A stretch of DNA of 53,664 nt. Source: Pseudomonadota bacterium (GTDB lineage: Bacteria > Pseudomonadota > Alphaproteobacteria > Acetobacterales > Acetobacteraceae). This document shows positions 1 through 8,808 of the stretch, in pieces. Where the stretch lies: assembly GCA_021818505.1 (NCBI GenBank), contig JAKADX010000028.1, positions 1-53,664 of the forward strand, written 5' to 3'. The position numbers were made by a program, and so were the translations under genes. Within the stretch, counting starts at the first letter, position 1; each line of letters opens with the position of its first letter. The notes below the pieces were generated by a model. It was not told the DNA's origin, made no database searches, and was given only the letters and a program-made list of their open reading frames with translations.

Positions 1-654
1 GCGTCGGCGAAGACGGCCGGAACGGAGAAACGCCGCTCGACCGAACCGAGAAACACCGTCACGATGGGCGTGACGGCAACCCGCGACTCTATTTCTGACT
101 GGAGGGAAGTCGGGGCTCAGGTCATCGCGCACCCAGTCCTTCGCCATTTTGGCTGCGCTCATCAAGAGACGATGAGACGCGCGAGTCGGCTTCAACTCCG
201 AAACGGCCGCAGGTTCACTAGCAATGAGCTTCGAAAAGAACTCGTTGTCGTCGATATTCAGCATCAGCTTGGCAACGCGCGCGCCCGCAACGCGATCTAT
301 CGTGTTAAGAAACTCGTTGTTGATGGATTCAACGCTTAGCGATGCAGTCCCCATATCCTTTAGGTGGTCCCGGATAGCAGCCAGCAACATTGCGGTTGTG
401 GTAAGCCTCTGCTGTCCATCCACTATCTCAAGCGGATTGGAGTCGCCCGTGTGGATGGTCACTATCGTGCCTAGAAAGTAGTCCTTTCCCTCAAGCTTCG
501 CGTTCGACAGGTCCTCGTAAAGCTGGCGCACCTCCTCGTCTGTCCACGCATATTCACGCTGGTACGGGGGCACCCTGAGGCGGTGCGCCTTGAGAACCGC
601 GCCGATTCCGAGGGACTGAAACTCAAACCCCTTCGCAGACCGAGCCTCAGTCAT
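1..654 (-). CDS. DUF262 / GmrSD N-terminal-domain protein, partial (runs off left edge), possibly frameshifted
   Basis: The minus frame starting at ATG 654 reads a DUF262 (ParB/sulfiredoxin-like, GmrSD N-terminal) domain. Visible motifs are VPPYQREYAW (about residues 29-38), DYFLGTIV and the hallmark EIVDGQQRLTT, followed by a helical segment with RASHRLLMSAAKMAKDW. DUF262 proteins are nucleotide-dependent DNA-modification or phage-defence endonuclease components; GmrSD cuts modified DNA. A good Shine-Dalgarno (GAGGTAAGGA) precedes the start. From about position 112 down to the edge the frame becomes arginine-rich and unlike the family, while a neighbouring frame reads more plausibly, so a 1-nt indel or a decayed end is likely. 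Base composition is visibly less GC-rich than the rest of the window, suggesting acquisition by transfer. The C-terminal part, which would show whether a GmrD-like HNH domain follows, lies outside. Confidence 0.8.
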   Translation of the reverse strand, partial: MTEARSAKGFEFQSLGIGAVLKAHRLRVPPYQREYAWTDEEVRQLYEDLSNAKLEGKDYFLGTIVTIHTGDSNPLEIVDGQQRLTTTAMLLAAIRDHLKDMGTASLSVESINNEFLNTIDRVAGARVAKLMLNIDDNEFFSKLIASEPAAVSELKPTRASHRLLMSAAKMAKDWVRDDLSPDFPPVRNRVAGCRHAHRDGVSRFGRAAFLRSGRLRRR

Positions 655-843
655 GACGCATCCTTACCTCTTCGATGAACGGCACTTTGAGCCCGGCTGA
701 CTGGGGTTCCTCTCTGGCCGCGCGGCGCAGCCTGTCCCGTGCCCACGACGATAGGGGACAATCCCCAGACCTTATAGGCTTCCCAATCTGCGGAGTCCGG
801 TGCGGGGGATTTGCGGCGCATGTCCGAGGGTTCGGATCAGGCG
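655..843. other. Intergenic spacer between Uma2-like gene and DUF262 gene
   Basis: About 190 bases separate the Uma2-like stop from the DUF262 start. The only structure seen is a short GGGG-ACAAT-CCCC inverted repeat near 754-766. A 66-codon minus frame fills most of it (847-647) but has no recognisable product and overlaps the DUF262 start, so it is not called. Confidence 0.4.
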
Positions 844-1449
844 TCATGGCCCCTGATTTGAGCGCGTTGCCGCCGGATGCCCGGATGCCTCATCATAAAT
901 TTCCTCAACGCTAATCGTGACCCCCGGCGGCTCGAAACGGATTTCGCCCGCCGGCACGACGCGCGTCTCGATCCCGGCGCTCTCGCCGGACCGCCGGTGA
1001 TGCACGGCCTGCCGGCGGTCGGCGAACAGGATCGGGTACTGGCGGACGGACGGCAGGGAGAAATAATCGGCGAGTTTCCGCGTCGTGTCGATCGCGCTGG
1101 TGGACGGCGACAGCACCCCCACCACGATCACCGGGTTCGGCGCCGCGATTGCGTCATCCGCCATCCGCGCGCCGCAGGACACCACGACGTCGGGCTCGTA
1201 GTCGGTGGACTCGCCCACCTCCACTGTGATGCCGTCGATGAATGCCTCGCAGGCGACGCCCGCCTCGGCGATCGCGCGGCGCAGCGTCAGCCATGCGGCA
1301 GCCTTCAGGCGGTTGTGGGCCGCCCGCTCGGGGGCCGTCGCGACGACATGGCCATCCAGCCGCTCGAACCGGCCGCGCGGCTGCGCGTCCGTCCAGCGGC
1401 GGAACTCGTCGCGCGTCATGCGGCGGAGGGAAAGGGCGGCGTCACTCAT
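844..1449 (-). CDS. Uma2-family (DUF820) PD-(D/E)XK nuclease-like protein, catalytic Glu replaced
   Basis: A 201-residue protein, the usual length for Uma2/DUF820 proteins, which have a PD-(D/E)XK nuclease fold and unknown biological role. Start ATG 1449 was chosen because MSDAALSLRRMTRDEF begins the conserved N-terminus; the open frame extends about 100 codons upstream but is arginine/glycine rich and not family-like. The family's YEPDVVV strand is present (about residues 93-99), as is LSPSTSAIDTTRKLADYF. The catalytic-strand motif that normally reads VVEVLSPST is VVGVLSPST here, that is Gly (GGG codon) instead of the metal-binding Glu. If real, this predicts an inactive nuclease. It is transcribed toward the DUF262 gene, and both may belong to one accessory block. 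Confidence 0.8.
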   Translation of the reverse strand: MSDAALSLRRMTRDEFRRWTDAQPRGRFERLDGHVVATAPERAAHNRLKAAAWLTLRRAIAEAGVACEAFIDGITVEVGESTDYEPDVVVSCGARMADDAIAAPNPVIVVGVLSPSTSAIDTTRKLADYFSLPSVRQYPILFADRRQAVHHRRSGESAGIETRVVPAGEIRFEPPGVTISVEEIYDEASGHPAATRSNQGP

Positions 1450-1573
1450 CACCGGGCCATCCTGTCGCTCGTCGTCTAGCCCGGGCTGGTCGCGCCCGCA
1501 ACGCGGTCTCCCGGCGCCCGGCGGGCGAAAGCCACTTGCCCAGCCCCCGGCCGGTCGTGTTAGTAAATCTGTC

Positions 1574-2197
1574 GTGTTCCCGCCCCCACCCCTCACCGCA
1601 TCCGAACGCTTCGTCGGCATCCTTGACGCGCTGTGCGCGGCCGTGGCCGCGCGCGGCGGCGGCAGGGATCGGCTGGCCGGGCCGCTGGTCATCCTGATCT
1701 GGCGGCACCTGCGCCGCATCGCCACCCAGGTCGCGGCACTGGCCGAGCGCATCGCCGCCGGGCGTCAGCTTCGCTACCCTTCGCGCCGCTCCCCGCGCCC
1801 GGCGCCACGGCGGCGGCCCGCCGTCCGCGCACTGCCGCACACACGGGGCTGGCTGCTGCCGCTGGTACCCTGCGCGGCCGCGGGATATGCCTCGCAACTG
1901 CGCCACCTGCTGGCGGAGCCGGAGTTTGCCGCCCTGGTGGACGCGGCCCCGCAGATGCGCCGCCTGCTCCGCCCGCTCTGCCGGATGCTGGCGGTCCCGC
2001 TGCCGCGGCACAGGCTGGCGGATCCGGCGCCGGCGCAATCGCCCCCAGCCGACCGCCCGGTCGCTATCCCTTCTCGGCCTCCAGCGCCCGCTTCGCCGCC
2101 GCCAGTTTCTCGCGCTGCTCCGCCGTCACGTCCGGGACGTGCAGGTTCAGATCCTCCAGCGCCGCAATCATGGCCTCGACCACCACCACGCGGGTGA
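1574..2197 (+). CDS. Hypothetical protein with hydrophobic helices and proline-rich tail
   Basis: An open frame from GTG 1574 gives about 207 residues. The N-terminal part (ASERFVGILDALCAAVAA, then LVILIWRHLRRIATQVAALAERI) looks like two amphipathic or membrane helices. The middle part (GWLLPLVPCAAAGYASQLRHLL, then a segment ending RLLRPLCRML) looks like a conserved small domain; I recall similar uncharacterised acetic-acid-bacterial proteins but cannot verify this. The last 50 or so residues are low-complexity Pro/Arg/Ala and overlap the 3' end of the PPK2 gene tail to tail by 134 bases, so the true C-terminus may be shorter if a frameshift is present. No function can be assigned. Codon bias in the first two thirds fits a real gene. 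Confidence 0.5.
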   Translation: MFPPPPLTASERFVGILDALCAAVAARGGGRDRLAGPLVILIWRHLRRIATQVAALAERIAAGRQLRYPSRRSPRPAPRRRPAVRALPHTRGWLLPLVPCAAAGYASQLRHLLAEPEFAALVDAAPQMRRLLRPLCRMLAVPLPRHRLADPAPAQSPPADRPVAIPSRPPAPASPPPVSRAAPPSRPGRAGSDPPAPQSWPRPPPRG

Positions 2198-2957
2198 ACC
2201 ATTTATGGTCGGCGGGAACGACGAACCACGGCGCGTACGGCGCCGCGGTGCCGGCGATCGCCTCCTCGTACGCCGTCATGTACTCGTCCCAGTGGTCGCG
2301 CTCGGCGAGGTCGGCGGCGCTGAACTTCCAGTTCTTGTCGGGGGTTTCCAGCCGTTCCAGGAACCGCCGCTTCTGCTCCTCGCGCGACAGATGGAGGAAG
2401 AATTTCAGGATCACGAAGCCCTGGCGGCTCAGATACTGCTCATAGCTGGCGATGTCCTCCAGCCGCTGCTTCCAGACCTTCTTGCCGGTGAGGGCCGGCG
2501 GCAGGTGCTGGCGGGTCAGCAGCTCGGGGTGGACGCGCACCACCAGCACCTCCTCGTAATGGCTGCGGTTGAACACGCCGATCTGCCCGCGCTGCGGCAA
2601 CTCGCGGCTGACGCGCCAGAGGAAATCATGCGACAGGTCCTCCGGCCCCGGCTGCTTGAAGCTGGCGACGAACACGCCCTGCGGGTTCACGCCCGACATG
2701 ACGTGCTTGATGGTCCCGTCCTTGCCGGCGGCGTCCATGGCCTGGAACACGCACAGCAGCGCCCACTGATCCTGCGGGTAGAGCAGTTCCTGCAGATCGG
2801 CCAGCCGGCGCACGCCGTCGGCCAGCATCGCCTCGCTCTCGGCATGGTTGACCAGCGGGCCGCCGGTGTCGGCCGGGTCGTGGTCCTTCAGCCGGAATCC
2901 CTTGCCGGAGGTGACGCGGTAACGATCGACCAGCTTGCGCAACCGTTTCTCACTCAT
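2064..2957 (-). CDS. ppk2: PPK2-family polyphosphate kinase / polyphosphate:nucleotide phosphotransferase
   Basis: A 297-residue protein, typical of single-domain PPK2. These cytosolic enzymes move phosphate between inorganic polyphosphate and nucleotides (ADP/GDP or AMP) and help balance energy and phosphate storage. Walker A FQAMDAAGKDGTIKHV is at about residues 71-86, NRSHYEEVLVVRVHPE follows at about 135-150, and the conserved FLHLSREEQKRRFLERLETPDKNWKF-type lid region is near 205-230. The start at ATG 2957 (MSEKRLRKLV) is preferred; upstream codons in frame are not family-like and overlap the oppositely oriented HMA-like gene. The enzyme class (ADP- or AMP-phosphorylating) cannot be fixed from sequence alone. 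Its 3' end overlaps the neighbouring hypothetical gene. Confidence 0.93.
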   Translation of the reverse strand: MSEKRLRKLVDRYRVTSGKGFRLKDHDPADTGGPLVNHAESEAMLADGVRRLADLQELLYPQDQWALLCVFQAMDAAGKDGTIKHVMSGVNPQGVFVASFKQPGPEDLSHDFLWRVSRELPQRGQIGVFNRSHYEEVLVVRVHPELLTRQHLPPALTGKKVWKQRLEDIASYEQYLSRQGFVILKFFLHLSREEQKRRFLERLETPDKNWKFSAADLAERDHWDEYMTAYEEAIAGTAAPYAPWFVVPADHKWFTRVVVVEAMIAALEDLNLHVPDVTAEQREKLAAAKRALEAEKG

Positions 2958-3099
2958 CGCGATGACATCCTCCCGCCCGACGCGCCGCATCCTGGCCCGG
3001 CCGGTGCCGGGCTGCCAGAGGGGCAAGTATGCGGCGCCGCTCCCTTGACCACCGGCCGCGACGCCATACCGTTTGCGGGCGCAGTACGGCAGGGATGGC

Positions 3100-3459
3100 A
3101 TGAACCGATCGGGATGGAACGCCGCGACACGATGGCTGGCCGCGGCGGCGGTGGCAGTGATGCTGGCCGGCCCGGCGCGGGCCGCCACGCCGGATGCAGC
3201 ACAGCCGGGCGGCACCGCGCTGATGACGGTGATGGGCGTGGTCGCGCCCTACTCCACCTTCGGCCTGCTCAAGCACCTGACCGGCATCAAAGGCGTCAAG
3301 GAGGTGCATTTCGACCTGCGCCACGGGCTGGCGCGGGTGCAGTTGCAGCCGGGGGCCGTCGTCACGGACGAGCAACTGCGCGCGGCGGTGCGCAGCGCCA
3401 GCTATACCCCCGGCGACATCAAGTGGGTCGCGGCCCCGCCCGTGGCGACCAACCAATAG
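3100..3459 (+). CDS. Exported heavy-metal-associated (HMA)-like domain protein
   Basis: A 119-residue protein with an N-terminal signal peptide (hydrophobic AAAAVAVMLAGPARA, cleavage near residue 28) followed by one ferredoxin-like HMA fold: TALMTVMGVVAPYSTFGLLKHL, then GVKEVHFDLRHGLARVQL and DEQLRAAVRSASYTPGDIKW. The usual CxxC metal-binding pair is missing (the loop reads VVAPYS), so it may not bind copper like a classical chaperone. Start ATG 3100 was preferred over ATG 3073 because of the CAGGGA ribosome-binding site and the compact signal peptide. It is 6 bases upstream of a beta-barrel gene and probably co-transcribed, suggesting a shared cell-envelope role. The gene starts divergently from ppk2. 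Confidence 0.72.
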   Translation: MNRSGWNAATRWLAAAAVAVMLAGPARAATPDAAQPGGTALMTVMGVVAPYSTFGLLKHLTGIKGVKEVHFDLRHGLARVQLQPGAVVTDEQLRAAVRSASYTPGDIKWVAAPPVATNQ

Positions 3460-3465
3460 GACGCA

Positions 3466-4365
3466 ATGTCGATGCGCATCCTGCGGACGGCGCTGATCCT
3501 TTGCGGCGCCGCGGCGGCTCTGCTCTTCGCCACCCCGGCGCGGGCACAGCTCACTTTTCCCGGCGCGGCGCCGATCTCGGCGGGCAACGTCATCGTGCGC
3601 ACCCAGCCCGAATTCGTGGACATGACCAACGGCGTGCGCAGCGCCCTCGACAAGAACGTGCTGATCTACGGCGCCTCGCCCAATCTCGCGTTCATCGTGC
3701 AGAACACCAGCATCATCGCCAACTCCGCCAATGTCGTCAGCGGCGGGCAGGCGCATCAGGCAACCGCGGTGGGATTGGGCGACACGCTGCTGGAGGGGCG
3801 CTACACGATCTTTCAGCAGGACGGCATCGGCTCGACCTTCCGCATCGCCCCTTATATCGGCGTCAGTGCCCCGACCGGGATGGACGACGCCAACTCCGAA
3901 CTGTCGCGCGCCGGACAGCCGGGTACCGGCGCCTGGGCATCGCGCGACGCGCTCACCACGTCGTATCAGACGCTGTTCTGGAACGCCGGGGCCGAGGTCG
4001 GTTATCAGGCCAACGAGAACGCCGACGGCTACCGCTTCGGCAACACGTTCTATGCCGATGCGGGCTTCCACTATCTGCTCTGGCCCCGCGATCTGGAGGG
4101 CGAGGTGCCGGCGGAGCTGTATGCCTCGCTGGAGGCCAATTACACCTCCCAGACCGCCAACCGGGCGAGCGGCGCGAAAGTGGCCGGGACCGGCGGGCAA
4201 CTGCTGCTGCTCGATCCCGGCCTGATCTACACGCGGCGCAAATACTCGATCTCCTTCACCGCGCTGCTGCCGGCCTATGAACGCGTGCGCGACAACGGCA
4301 CCCGCTACAACTTCGGCGGCATCCTGTTCTTCCGCTACAGCATGTTCACGCCGCTGCACTGGTAG
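3466..4365 (+). CDS. Outer-membrane beta-barrel protein, MetA-pathway-of-phenol-degradation/transporter family
   Basis: A 299-residue protein with a clear signal peptide (ALILCGAAAALLFATPARAQ, cleavage near residue 27) and a body made of alternating short amphipathic strands separated by turns, ending in the aromatic residue Trp as many outer-membrane barrels do. The pattern (ALDKNVLIYGASPNLAFIVQ, TFRIAPYIGVSAPTG, KYSISFTALLPAYERV) resembles the PF13557 family, often annotated as transporter or phenol MetA-pathway protein; the real substrate is unknown. It is 6 bases downstream of the HMA-like gene, and the two probably form an operon. Its stop converges on the Ohr gene with a 16-base gap. 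Confidence 0.78.
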   Translation: MSMRILRTALILCGAAAALLFATPARAQLTFPGAAPISAGNVIVRTQPEFVDMTNGVRSALDKNVLIYGASPNLAFIVQNTSIIANSANVVSGGQAHQATAVGLGDTLLEGRYTIFQQDGIGSTFRIAPYIGVSAPTGMDDANSELSRAGQPGTGAWASRDALTTSYQTLFWNAGAEVGYQANENADGYRFGNTFYADAGFHYLLWPRDLEGEVPAELYASLEANYTSQTANRASGAKVAGTGGQLLLLDPGLIYTRRKYSISFTALLPAYERVRDNGTRYNFGGILFFRYSMFTPLHW

Positions 4366-4381
4366 CGGCGCGGCCGGCGCG

Positions 4382-4795
4382 TCAGACCACTTCCAGCAGC
4401 ACCTGGATGTTGCCGCGCGTCGCCTTGGAATAGGGGCAGACGCCGACATGCGCCTGATTGACCAGCCGCTCGGCGACGCTGCGGTCCACGCCGGCGACAT
4501 GCGTGCGCAAGCGCACCGCCAGGAAGAATCCAGCGGTGTTCTGGTCGATGGTGACATCGGCGGTGACGGTGACGCCGGTGACCGGCAGCTTCTCCTGCCG
4601 CGCCAGGAACTCGACCGCGCTGCCGAAGCAGGCGGAATAGCCGGCGGCGAAAAACTGCTCGGGGTTGGTGGCCCCCGGCTTGCCGGGACCGCCGATCTCC
4701 TTCGGCACCGACAGGTCGAACTTCAGCAGGCCATCGCTGGTCTCGACATGGCCGTTGCGGCCGCCGGTGGTGGTGGCGCTGGCGATGTAAGGCAT
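4382..4795 (-). CDS. ohr: Organic hydroperoxide resistance protein (Ohr/OsmC family)
   Basis: A 137-residue protein, the typical Ohr length. Ohr is a cytosolic thiol peroxidase that reduces organic hydroperoxides using a reactive Cys pair re-reduced by lipoylated proteins. The two catalytic cysteines are in AAGYSACFGSA (Cys56) and VGVCPYSKAT (Cys120), and the N-terminal GRNGHVETSDG segment is characteristic of Ohr rather than OsmC. Start ATG 4795 begins the conserved MPYIASATTTGGRNG. No OhrR regulator gene is adjacent. Interestingly the same window holds lipoate synthase and lipoamide dehydrogenase, which supply the reductant in known systems, although they are 45 kb away. Confidence 0.93.
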   Translation of the reverse strand: MPYIASATTTGGRNGHVETSDGLLKFDLSVPKEIGGPGKPGATNPEQFFAAGYSACFGSAVEFLARQEKLPVTGVTVTADVTIDQNTAGFFLAVRLRTHVAGVDRSVAERLVNQAHVGVCPYSKATRGNIQVLLEVV

Positions 4796-4925
4796 GGGCG
4801 TCTCCTGATGCATCTGACGCGCCCGATATGGGGCCGCCGCGGCAGGTCGCCAGCGCGGCACTTCCCCGGCCGCGCCCCGGCGCGCAAGATCATCGCGCCG
4901 CACAGCAACGGCCAGGGGGGATCAC

Positions 4926-5828
4926 ATGCCGGATGCGATCATCCTGTCCGACGGCATCGCCGAGGCGATCGTGCGTCCCGATCTCGGTGCCGGGCTTGCC
5001 GCCTACGACCTGCTGCGCGACGGGACGCGCCGGCCGCTGTTCCGGCGCGCGCCGGAGGGTACTGCGGACCCGTTCGCGCTGGCCTGCAACGTGCTGGTGC
5101 CGTGGTCGAACCGCATCGCCGGCGGCGGATTTTCCTTCGGCGGCAGATTCCACCGCCTCGCGCCGAACCTGCCGGGCGAGCCGTTCCCGATCCACGGCAA
5201 CGGCTTTCAGTCGGCATGGCGCGTGGCGGCGGCGACGGCGCAGTCCGTCACGCTGGCGCTCGCAAGCGACGGCCCCGGCCCGTTCCGCTACGACGCCGTG
5301 CTGACCTACGCACTGGCGGGCGGCGCGCTGACCATGCGCCTCGCGGTGACGCATCGGGGCACCGGGGCGCTGCCGTACGGGCTGGGCCTGCACCCCTGGC
5401 TGCCGCGCACGCCGCGGACCACTCTGCACGCCCCGGCCGCGCACGTCTGGCTGGAGGATGCGCGGCACCTGCCGGCCGGGCACGTCCCGGTCAGCGCGCG
5501 GCCGGAGTGGGATTTCTCGACGCCGCGACCGCTGCCGGCCGCCTGGGTCAACAACGGCTTCGACGGCTGGAACGGCCGCGCCCGCGTGGACTGGCCGGAC
5601 CGCGGCCTGCGCCTCACGATCGCCGCGCGCGGCGGCCGCGGCGACGCGCTGCGGCCGCTCTCGCGCTACCTGCTCTATTCGCCGGCAGCGGACGCGGCAT
5701 TCTTCTGCGTCGAGCCGGTGTCACATTTGGTCGATGCGCACAACGACGCCGACCCGGCCGCCGCCGGCCTGTTCGTGCTGGCCGCGGGCGACTCCGCCGC
5801 GATCGAATGCGACGCCACGCCCGGCTGA
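4926..5828 (+). CDS. Aldose 1-epimerase (mutarotase) family protein
   Basis: A 300-residue cytosolic galactose-mutarotase-fold protein that likely interconverts alpha and beta anomers of a sugar. Family landmarks are VPWSNRIAGG (about 58-66), FPIHGNGF with His90, GLGLHPWLPR with His156 and FFCVEPVSH with the probable catalytic base Glu263. Start ATG 4926 is preceded by GGGGGATC, an acceptable ribosome-binding site. It stands alone on the plus strand and is not in the sugar operon at 12-21 kb. Substrate is not predictable; proteins of this branch are often annotated simply as aldose 1-epimerase. Confidence 0.88.
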   Translation: MPDAIILSDGIAEAIVRPDLGAGLAAYDLLRDGTRRPLFRRAPEGTADPFALACNVLVPWSNRIAGGGFSFGGRFHRLAPNLPGEPFPIHGNGFQSAWRVAAATAQSVTLALASDGPGPFRYDAVLTYALAGGALTMRLAVTHRGTGALPYGLGLHPWLPRTPRTTLHAPAAHVWLEDARHLPAGHVPVSARPEWDFSTPRPLPAAWVNNGFDGWNGRARVDWPDRGLRLTIAARGGRGDALRPLSRYLLYSPAADAAFFCVEPVSHLVDAHNDADPAAAGLFVLAAGDSAAIECDATPG

Positions 5829-5977
5829 CCGGCACCATGGTCGCGGCCCGGCGGGACCAGAGGCAATACCTGTTTGATTGTCAAAACGTCATGCGGCACG
5901 CTTCGCCGCGTCCGCTGCCGCACGATGACGCGATCGGCCTCGTTGTCCGGTGGATCCGTGCGTGTCGCCGGAACGGG

Positions 5978-7147
5978 TCAGACGATGTTCCGCTCCCACA
6001 TCGGCCGCCCCTCGATCAACCGCGCCCAGCCGAGCGGGGAGAGGTCGAGGCTGACATACCGGCCCTCGGCGATCAGTTCGGCCACGCCGCGGCCGGTCGC
6101 GGGCGAGTGCTGCATCCCGTGGCCGGAGAAGCCGGCGGCGAACACCGCGTTTTCCACCGCCGGATGGCGGCCGACGATGCCGTTGTGGTCGAACAGGTTG
6201 AGTTCGTAATAGCCGGCCCAGGAGGAAGTAAGCTTCAGCGATTCGAAGGCCGGCACGCGCTCGGCCAGCACCGGCCAGACGCGCTCGGTGAACATCGTCT
6301 CCTCGACTTCCAGCGGCGGTTCGTCGGGGTCGGGTTCGTCCTCGCCGGGGGAGCGGCCGGTGAGGAATACGGCACCCTCCTGGCGGAACCAGATGCCGCT
6401 CGGGTCGATCACCAGCGGACAGCGCGGCAGCGCCTCGCGGCAGGCCACGACATAGACCATGCGCTTGCGCGGCACGATCGGCATGGCGATGCCGAGCATC
6501 GCCGCCACCCGTCCCGACCACGCGCCGGCCGAGATCACGACCTGATCGCACTCCAGCACGCTGCCGTCATCCAGCCGCACGCCGCGCACCCTCTCACCGT
6601 CGCGCTCGAAGCCCGTGCATTCGCGCGCCGCGTAGCGCACGCCGAGCGATCGCGCGCGCCGCCGCAGCGCCTGCAACAGCGCGGGACCGTCGAAGGAACC
6701 TTCGCCGCGCTCGCCGAACGCGCCGGCCACAAGATCGTCGGTGCGCAGCCAGGGAAAGCGTGCGCTCAGTTCGCTCGGATCGAGCAGCGCGATCCCGGCA
6801 CCCTCGTCGCGCTGCACTGCGACGTTCTCGCGCAGGATCGGCAGGCCCGCCTCTGTCGCCAAGAACAGATAGCCGTGTTCCTTGAACGCCAGTTCCGGCG
6901 CGTCACCATCGACTGCCAGGGCCGCGCCCGCCGCGCGGATGAAGGACAGCCCGTATTGCGACATGCGGATGCTGACGGGGGTGGAGAATTGCTGGCGGAT
7001 GCCGCTCGCCGACAGCATCGAGGAGGCGCGCGCGTATGTCGGATCGCGCTCGATGACGGTGATCTCGCCTGAAAAACGCGGATGCGTGGCGAGATGGTAC
7101 GCGGCGGAACTGCCGATCGCGCCGCCGCCGATGATGACGACCTTCAT
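5978..7147 (-). CDS. FAD-dependent oxidoreductase (DAO family, FOXRED1-like)
   Basis: A 389-residue flavoprotein of the D-amino-acid-oxidase/glycine-oxidase superfamily. The Rossmann dinucleotide-binding motif [18 protein letters not shown] is at residues 3-20, followed by the ribose-binding Glu in [24 protein letters not shown]. The C-terminal segment [21 protein letters not shown] plus [22 protein letters not shown] matches the FOXRED1-like subfamily. Its start overlaps the hutU stop (ATGA), so it is translationally coupled at the end of the hutI-hutU run. The substrate is unknown: a glutamate- or N-methyl-amino-acid-type amine would fit the histidine-catabolism context, but that is inference. 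Start ATG 7147 begins directly at the Rossmann fold. Confidence 0.88.
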   Translation of the reverse strand: MKVVIIGGGAIGSSAAYHLATHPRFSGEITVIERDPTYARASSMLSASGIRQQFSTPVSIRMSQYGLSFIRAAGAALAVDGDAPELAFKEHGYLFLATEAGLPILRENVAVQRDEGAGIALLDPSELSARFPWLRTDDLVAGAFGERGEGSFDGPALLQALRRRARSLGVRYAARECTGFERDGERVRGVRLDDGSVLECDQVVISAGAWSGRVAAMLGIAMPIVPRKRMVYVVACREALPRCPLVIDPSGIWFRQEGAVFLTGRSPGEDEPDPDEPPLEVEETMFTERVWPVLAERVPAFESLKLTSSWAGYYELNLFDHNGIVGRHPAVENAVFAAGFSGHGMQHSPATGRGVAELIAEGRYVSLDLSPLGWARLIEGRPMWERNIV

Positions 7148-8808
7148 GCCGGCAACGACGGCAGATCGAGGTGGTGTTCGCGCGCGCACGCGATGGCGTC
7201 GTCGTAGCCGGCGTCGGCGTGGCGCATCACGCCGGAGGCCGGATCGTTCCACAGCACGCGCGCCAGCCGCCGCGCCGCCGCATCGCTGCCGTCGGCGACG
7301 ATCACCATGCCGGCGTGCTGGGAATAGCCGATGCCCACACCGCCGCCGTGATGCAGCGATACCCACGTCGCACCGCTGGCGGTATTCAACAGCGCGTTCA
7401 GCAGGGGCCAGTCGGAGACCGCATCCGATCCGTCGCGCATGGCCTCGGTCTCGCGATTCGGGCTGGCGACCGAGCCGGAATCGAGGTGGTCGCGCCCGAT
7501 CACGATCGGACCTCGCAACTCGCCGCGCGCCACCATCTCATTGAACGCCAGACCAAGCCGATGTCGCTGACCGAGACCGACCCAGCAGATGCGCGCCGGC
7601 AGACCCTGAAAGCGGATGCGCGTGCGCGCCATGTCGAGCCAGGTGTGCAAATGCGGGTCATCGGGGATCAGGTCCTTCACGCGCGCATCGGTGCGGTAGA
7701 TGTCGTCGGGATCGCCGGACAGCGCGGCCCAGCGGAACGGCCCGATGCCGCGGCAGAACAGCGGGCGGATATAGGCGGGCACGAAGCCGGGGAAGGCAAA
7801 GGCGTCGTCCAGCCCTTCGTCCTTCGCCATCTGGCGGATGTTGTTGCCGTAATCGACGGTGGGGACGCCGCGCCGGTGAAACTCCAGCATCGCCGCGACA
7901 TGCGTGCGCATCGACCGCTTCGCCGCCGCCGCCACCGCCGCCGGATCGCGCTCGCGCTTCGTCTGCCACTCATCGAGCGTCCAGCCGGCGGGAAGATAGC
8001 CGTTCATCGGATCATGCGCGGAGGTCTGGTCGGTCACCACGTCGGGCCGCTCGCCGCGTCGCACAAGTTCGGGGAAAACTTCAGCGGCATTGCCGAGCAG
8101 ACCGACCGAGACGGGCGTGCCTGCCTTCACCCAGCGCAGCGCCTCATCCAGATCGGCGGTCCAGCGGTCGAGATAGCCGGTGGCGATACGCATTTCGATG
8201 CGACTCGGCTGGCACTCCACCGCAAGCAGGCTCGCGCCCGCCATCGTCGCCGCCAGCGGCTGCGCGCCGCCCATGCCGCCGAGGCCGGCGGTGAGAATCC
8301 AACGGCCGCGCAGATTGCCGCCGTAGTGCCGGCGGCCGATCTCGGCAAACGTCTCATACGTGCCCTGCACGATGCCCTGGCTGCCGATATAGATCCAGGA
8401 ACCGGCGGTCATCTGGCCGTACATCATCAGCCCGTGCCGGTCGAGTTCGTGGAACTTCTCCCACGTCGCCCAGTGCGGCACGAGATTGGAATTGGCGATC
8501 AGCACGCGCGGTGCATCCGCGTGCGTGCAGAAGATGCCGACCGGCTTGCCCGACTGCACCAGCAGGGTTTCCTCATCGCCAAGCCGGCGCAGGCTGGCGG
8601 CGATGCGGTCGAACGAAGCCCAGTCGCGCGCGGCGCGGCCGATGCCGCCATAGACCACCAGTTCCTGCGGCCGCTCCGCCACCTCGGCGTCGAGGTTGTT
8701 CATCAACATCCGCAGCGCCGCCTCGGTCTGCCAGGAGCGGCAGGACAGCGCCGGGCCGCGCGGGGCGCGGATGCGGCGCTCGTTATCGAGACGCAGAGAT
8801 GGCGGCAT
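7144..8808 (-). CDS. hutU: Urocanate hydratase
   Basis: A full-length 554-residue urocanase. It hydrates urocanate to 4-imidazolone-5-propionate with tightly bound NAD+, the second step of histidine degradation, in the cytosol. Diagnostic segments include [26 protein letters not shown], the NAD-binding glycine-rich [20 protein letters not shown], and the catalytic-Cys region [13 protein letters not shown] followed by [13 protein letters not shown]. Start ATG 8808 lies inside the end of hutI (26-base overlap), and the stop overlaps the FAD oxidoreductase start, so the three genes are translationally coupled. No hutH (histidine ammonia-lyase) or hutC repressor is visible in the window. Confidence 0.97.
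   Translation of the reverse strand: MPPSLRLDNERRIRAPRGPALSCRSWQTEAALRMLMNNLDAEVAERPQELVVYGGIGRAARDWASFDRIAASLRRLGDEETLLVQSGKPVGIFCTHADAPRVLIANSNLVPHWATWEKFHELDRHGLMMYGQMTAGSWIYIGSQGIVQGTYETFAEIGRRHYGGNLRGRWILTAGLGGMGGAQPLAATMAGASLLAVECQPSRIEMRIATGYLDRWTADLDEALRWVKAGTPVSVGLLGNAAEVFPELVRRGERPDVVTDQTSAHDPMNGYLPAGWTLDEWQTKRERDPAAVAAAAKRSMRTHVAAMLEFHRRGVPTVDYGNNIRQMAKDEGLDDAFAFPGFVPAYIRPLFCRGIGPFRWAALSGDPDDIYRTDARVKDLIPDDPHLHTWLDMARTRIRFQGLPARICWVGLGQRHRLGLAFNEMVARGELRGPIVIGRDHLDSGSVASPNRETEAMRDGSDAVSDWPLLNALLNTASGATWVSLHHGGGVGIGYSQHAGMVIVADGSDAAARRLARVLWNDPASGVMRHADAGYDDAIACAREHHLDLPSLPA

Noticed and set aside
647-847. 66-codon minus-strand frame between the Uma2-like and DUF262 genes
   Set aside because: No recognisable sequence, overlaps the DUF262 start, and its last codons form that gene's ribosome-binding site.
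1887-4280. Very long plus-strand open frame across ppk2 and the barrel gene
   Set aside because: Antisense or out-of-frame to clearly recognised proteins; Arg/Pro/Gly-rich composition is typical of GC-rich shadow frames.
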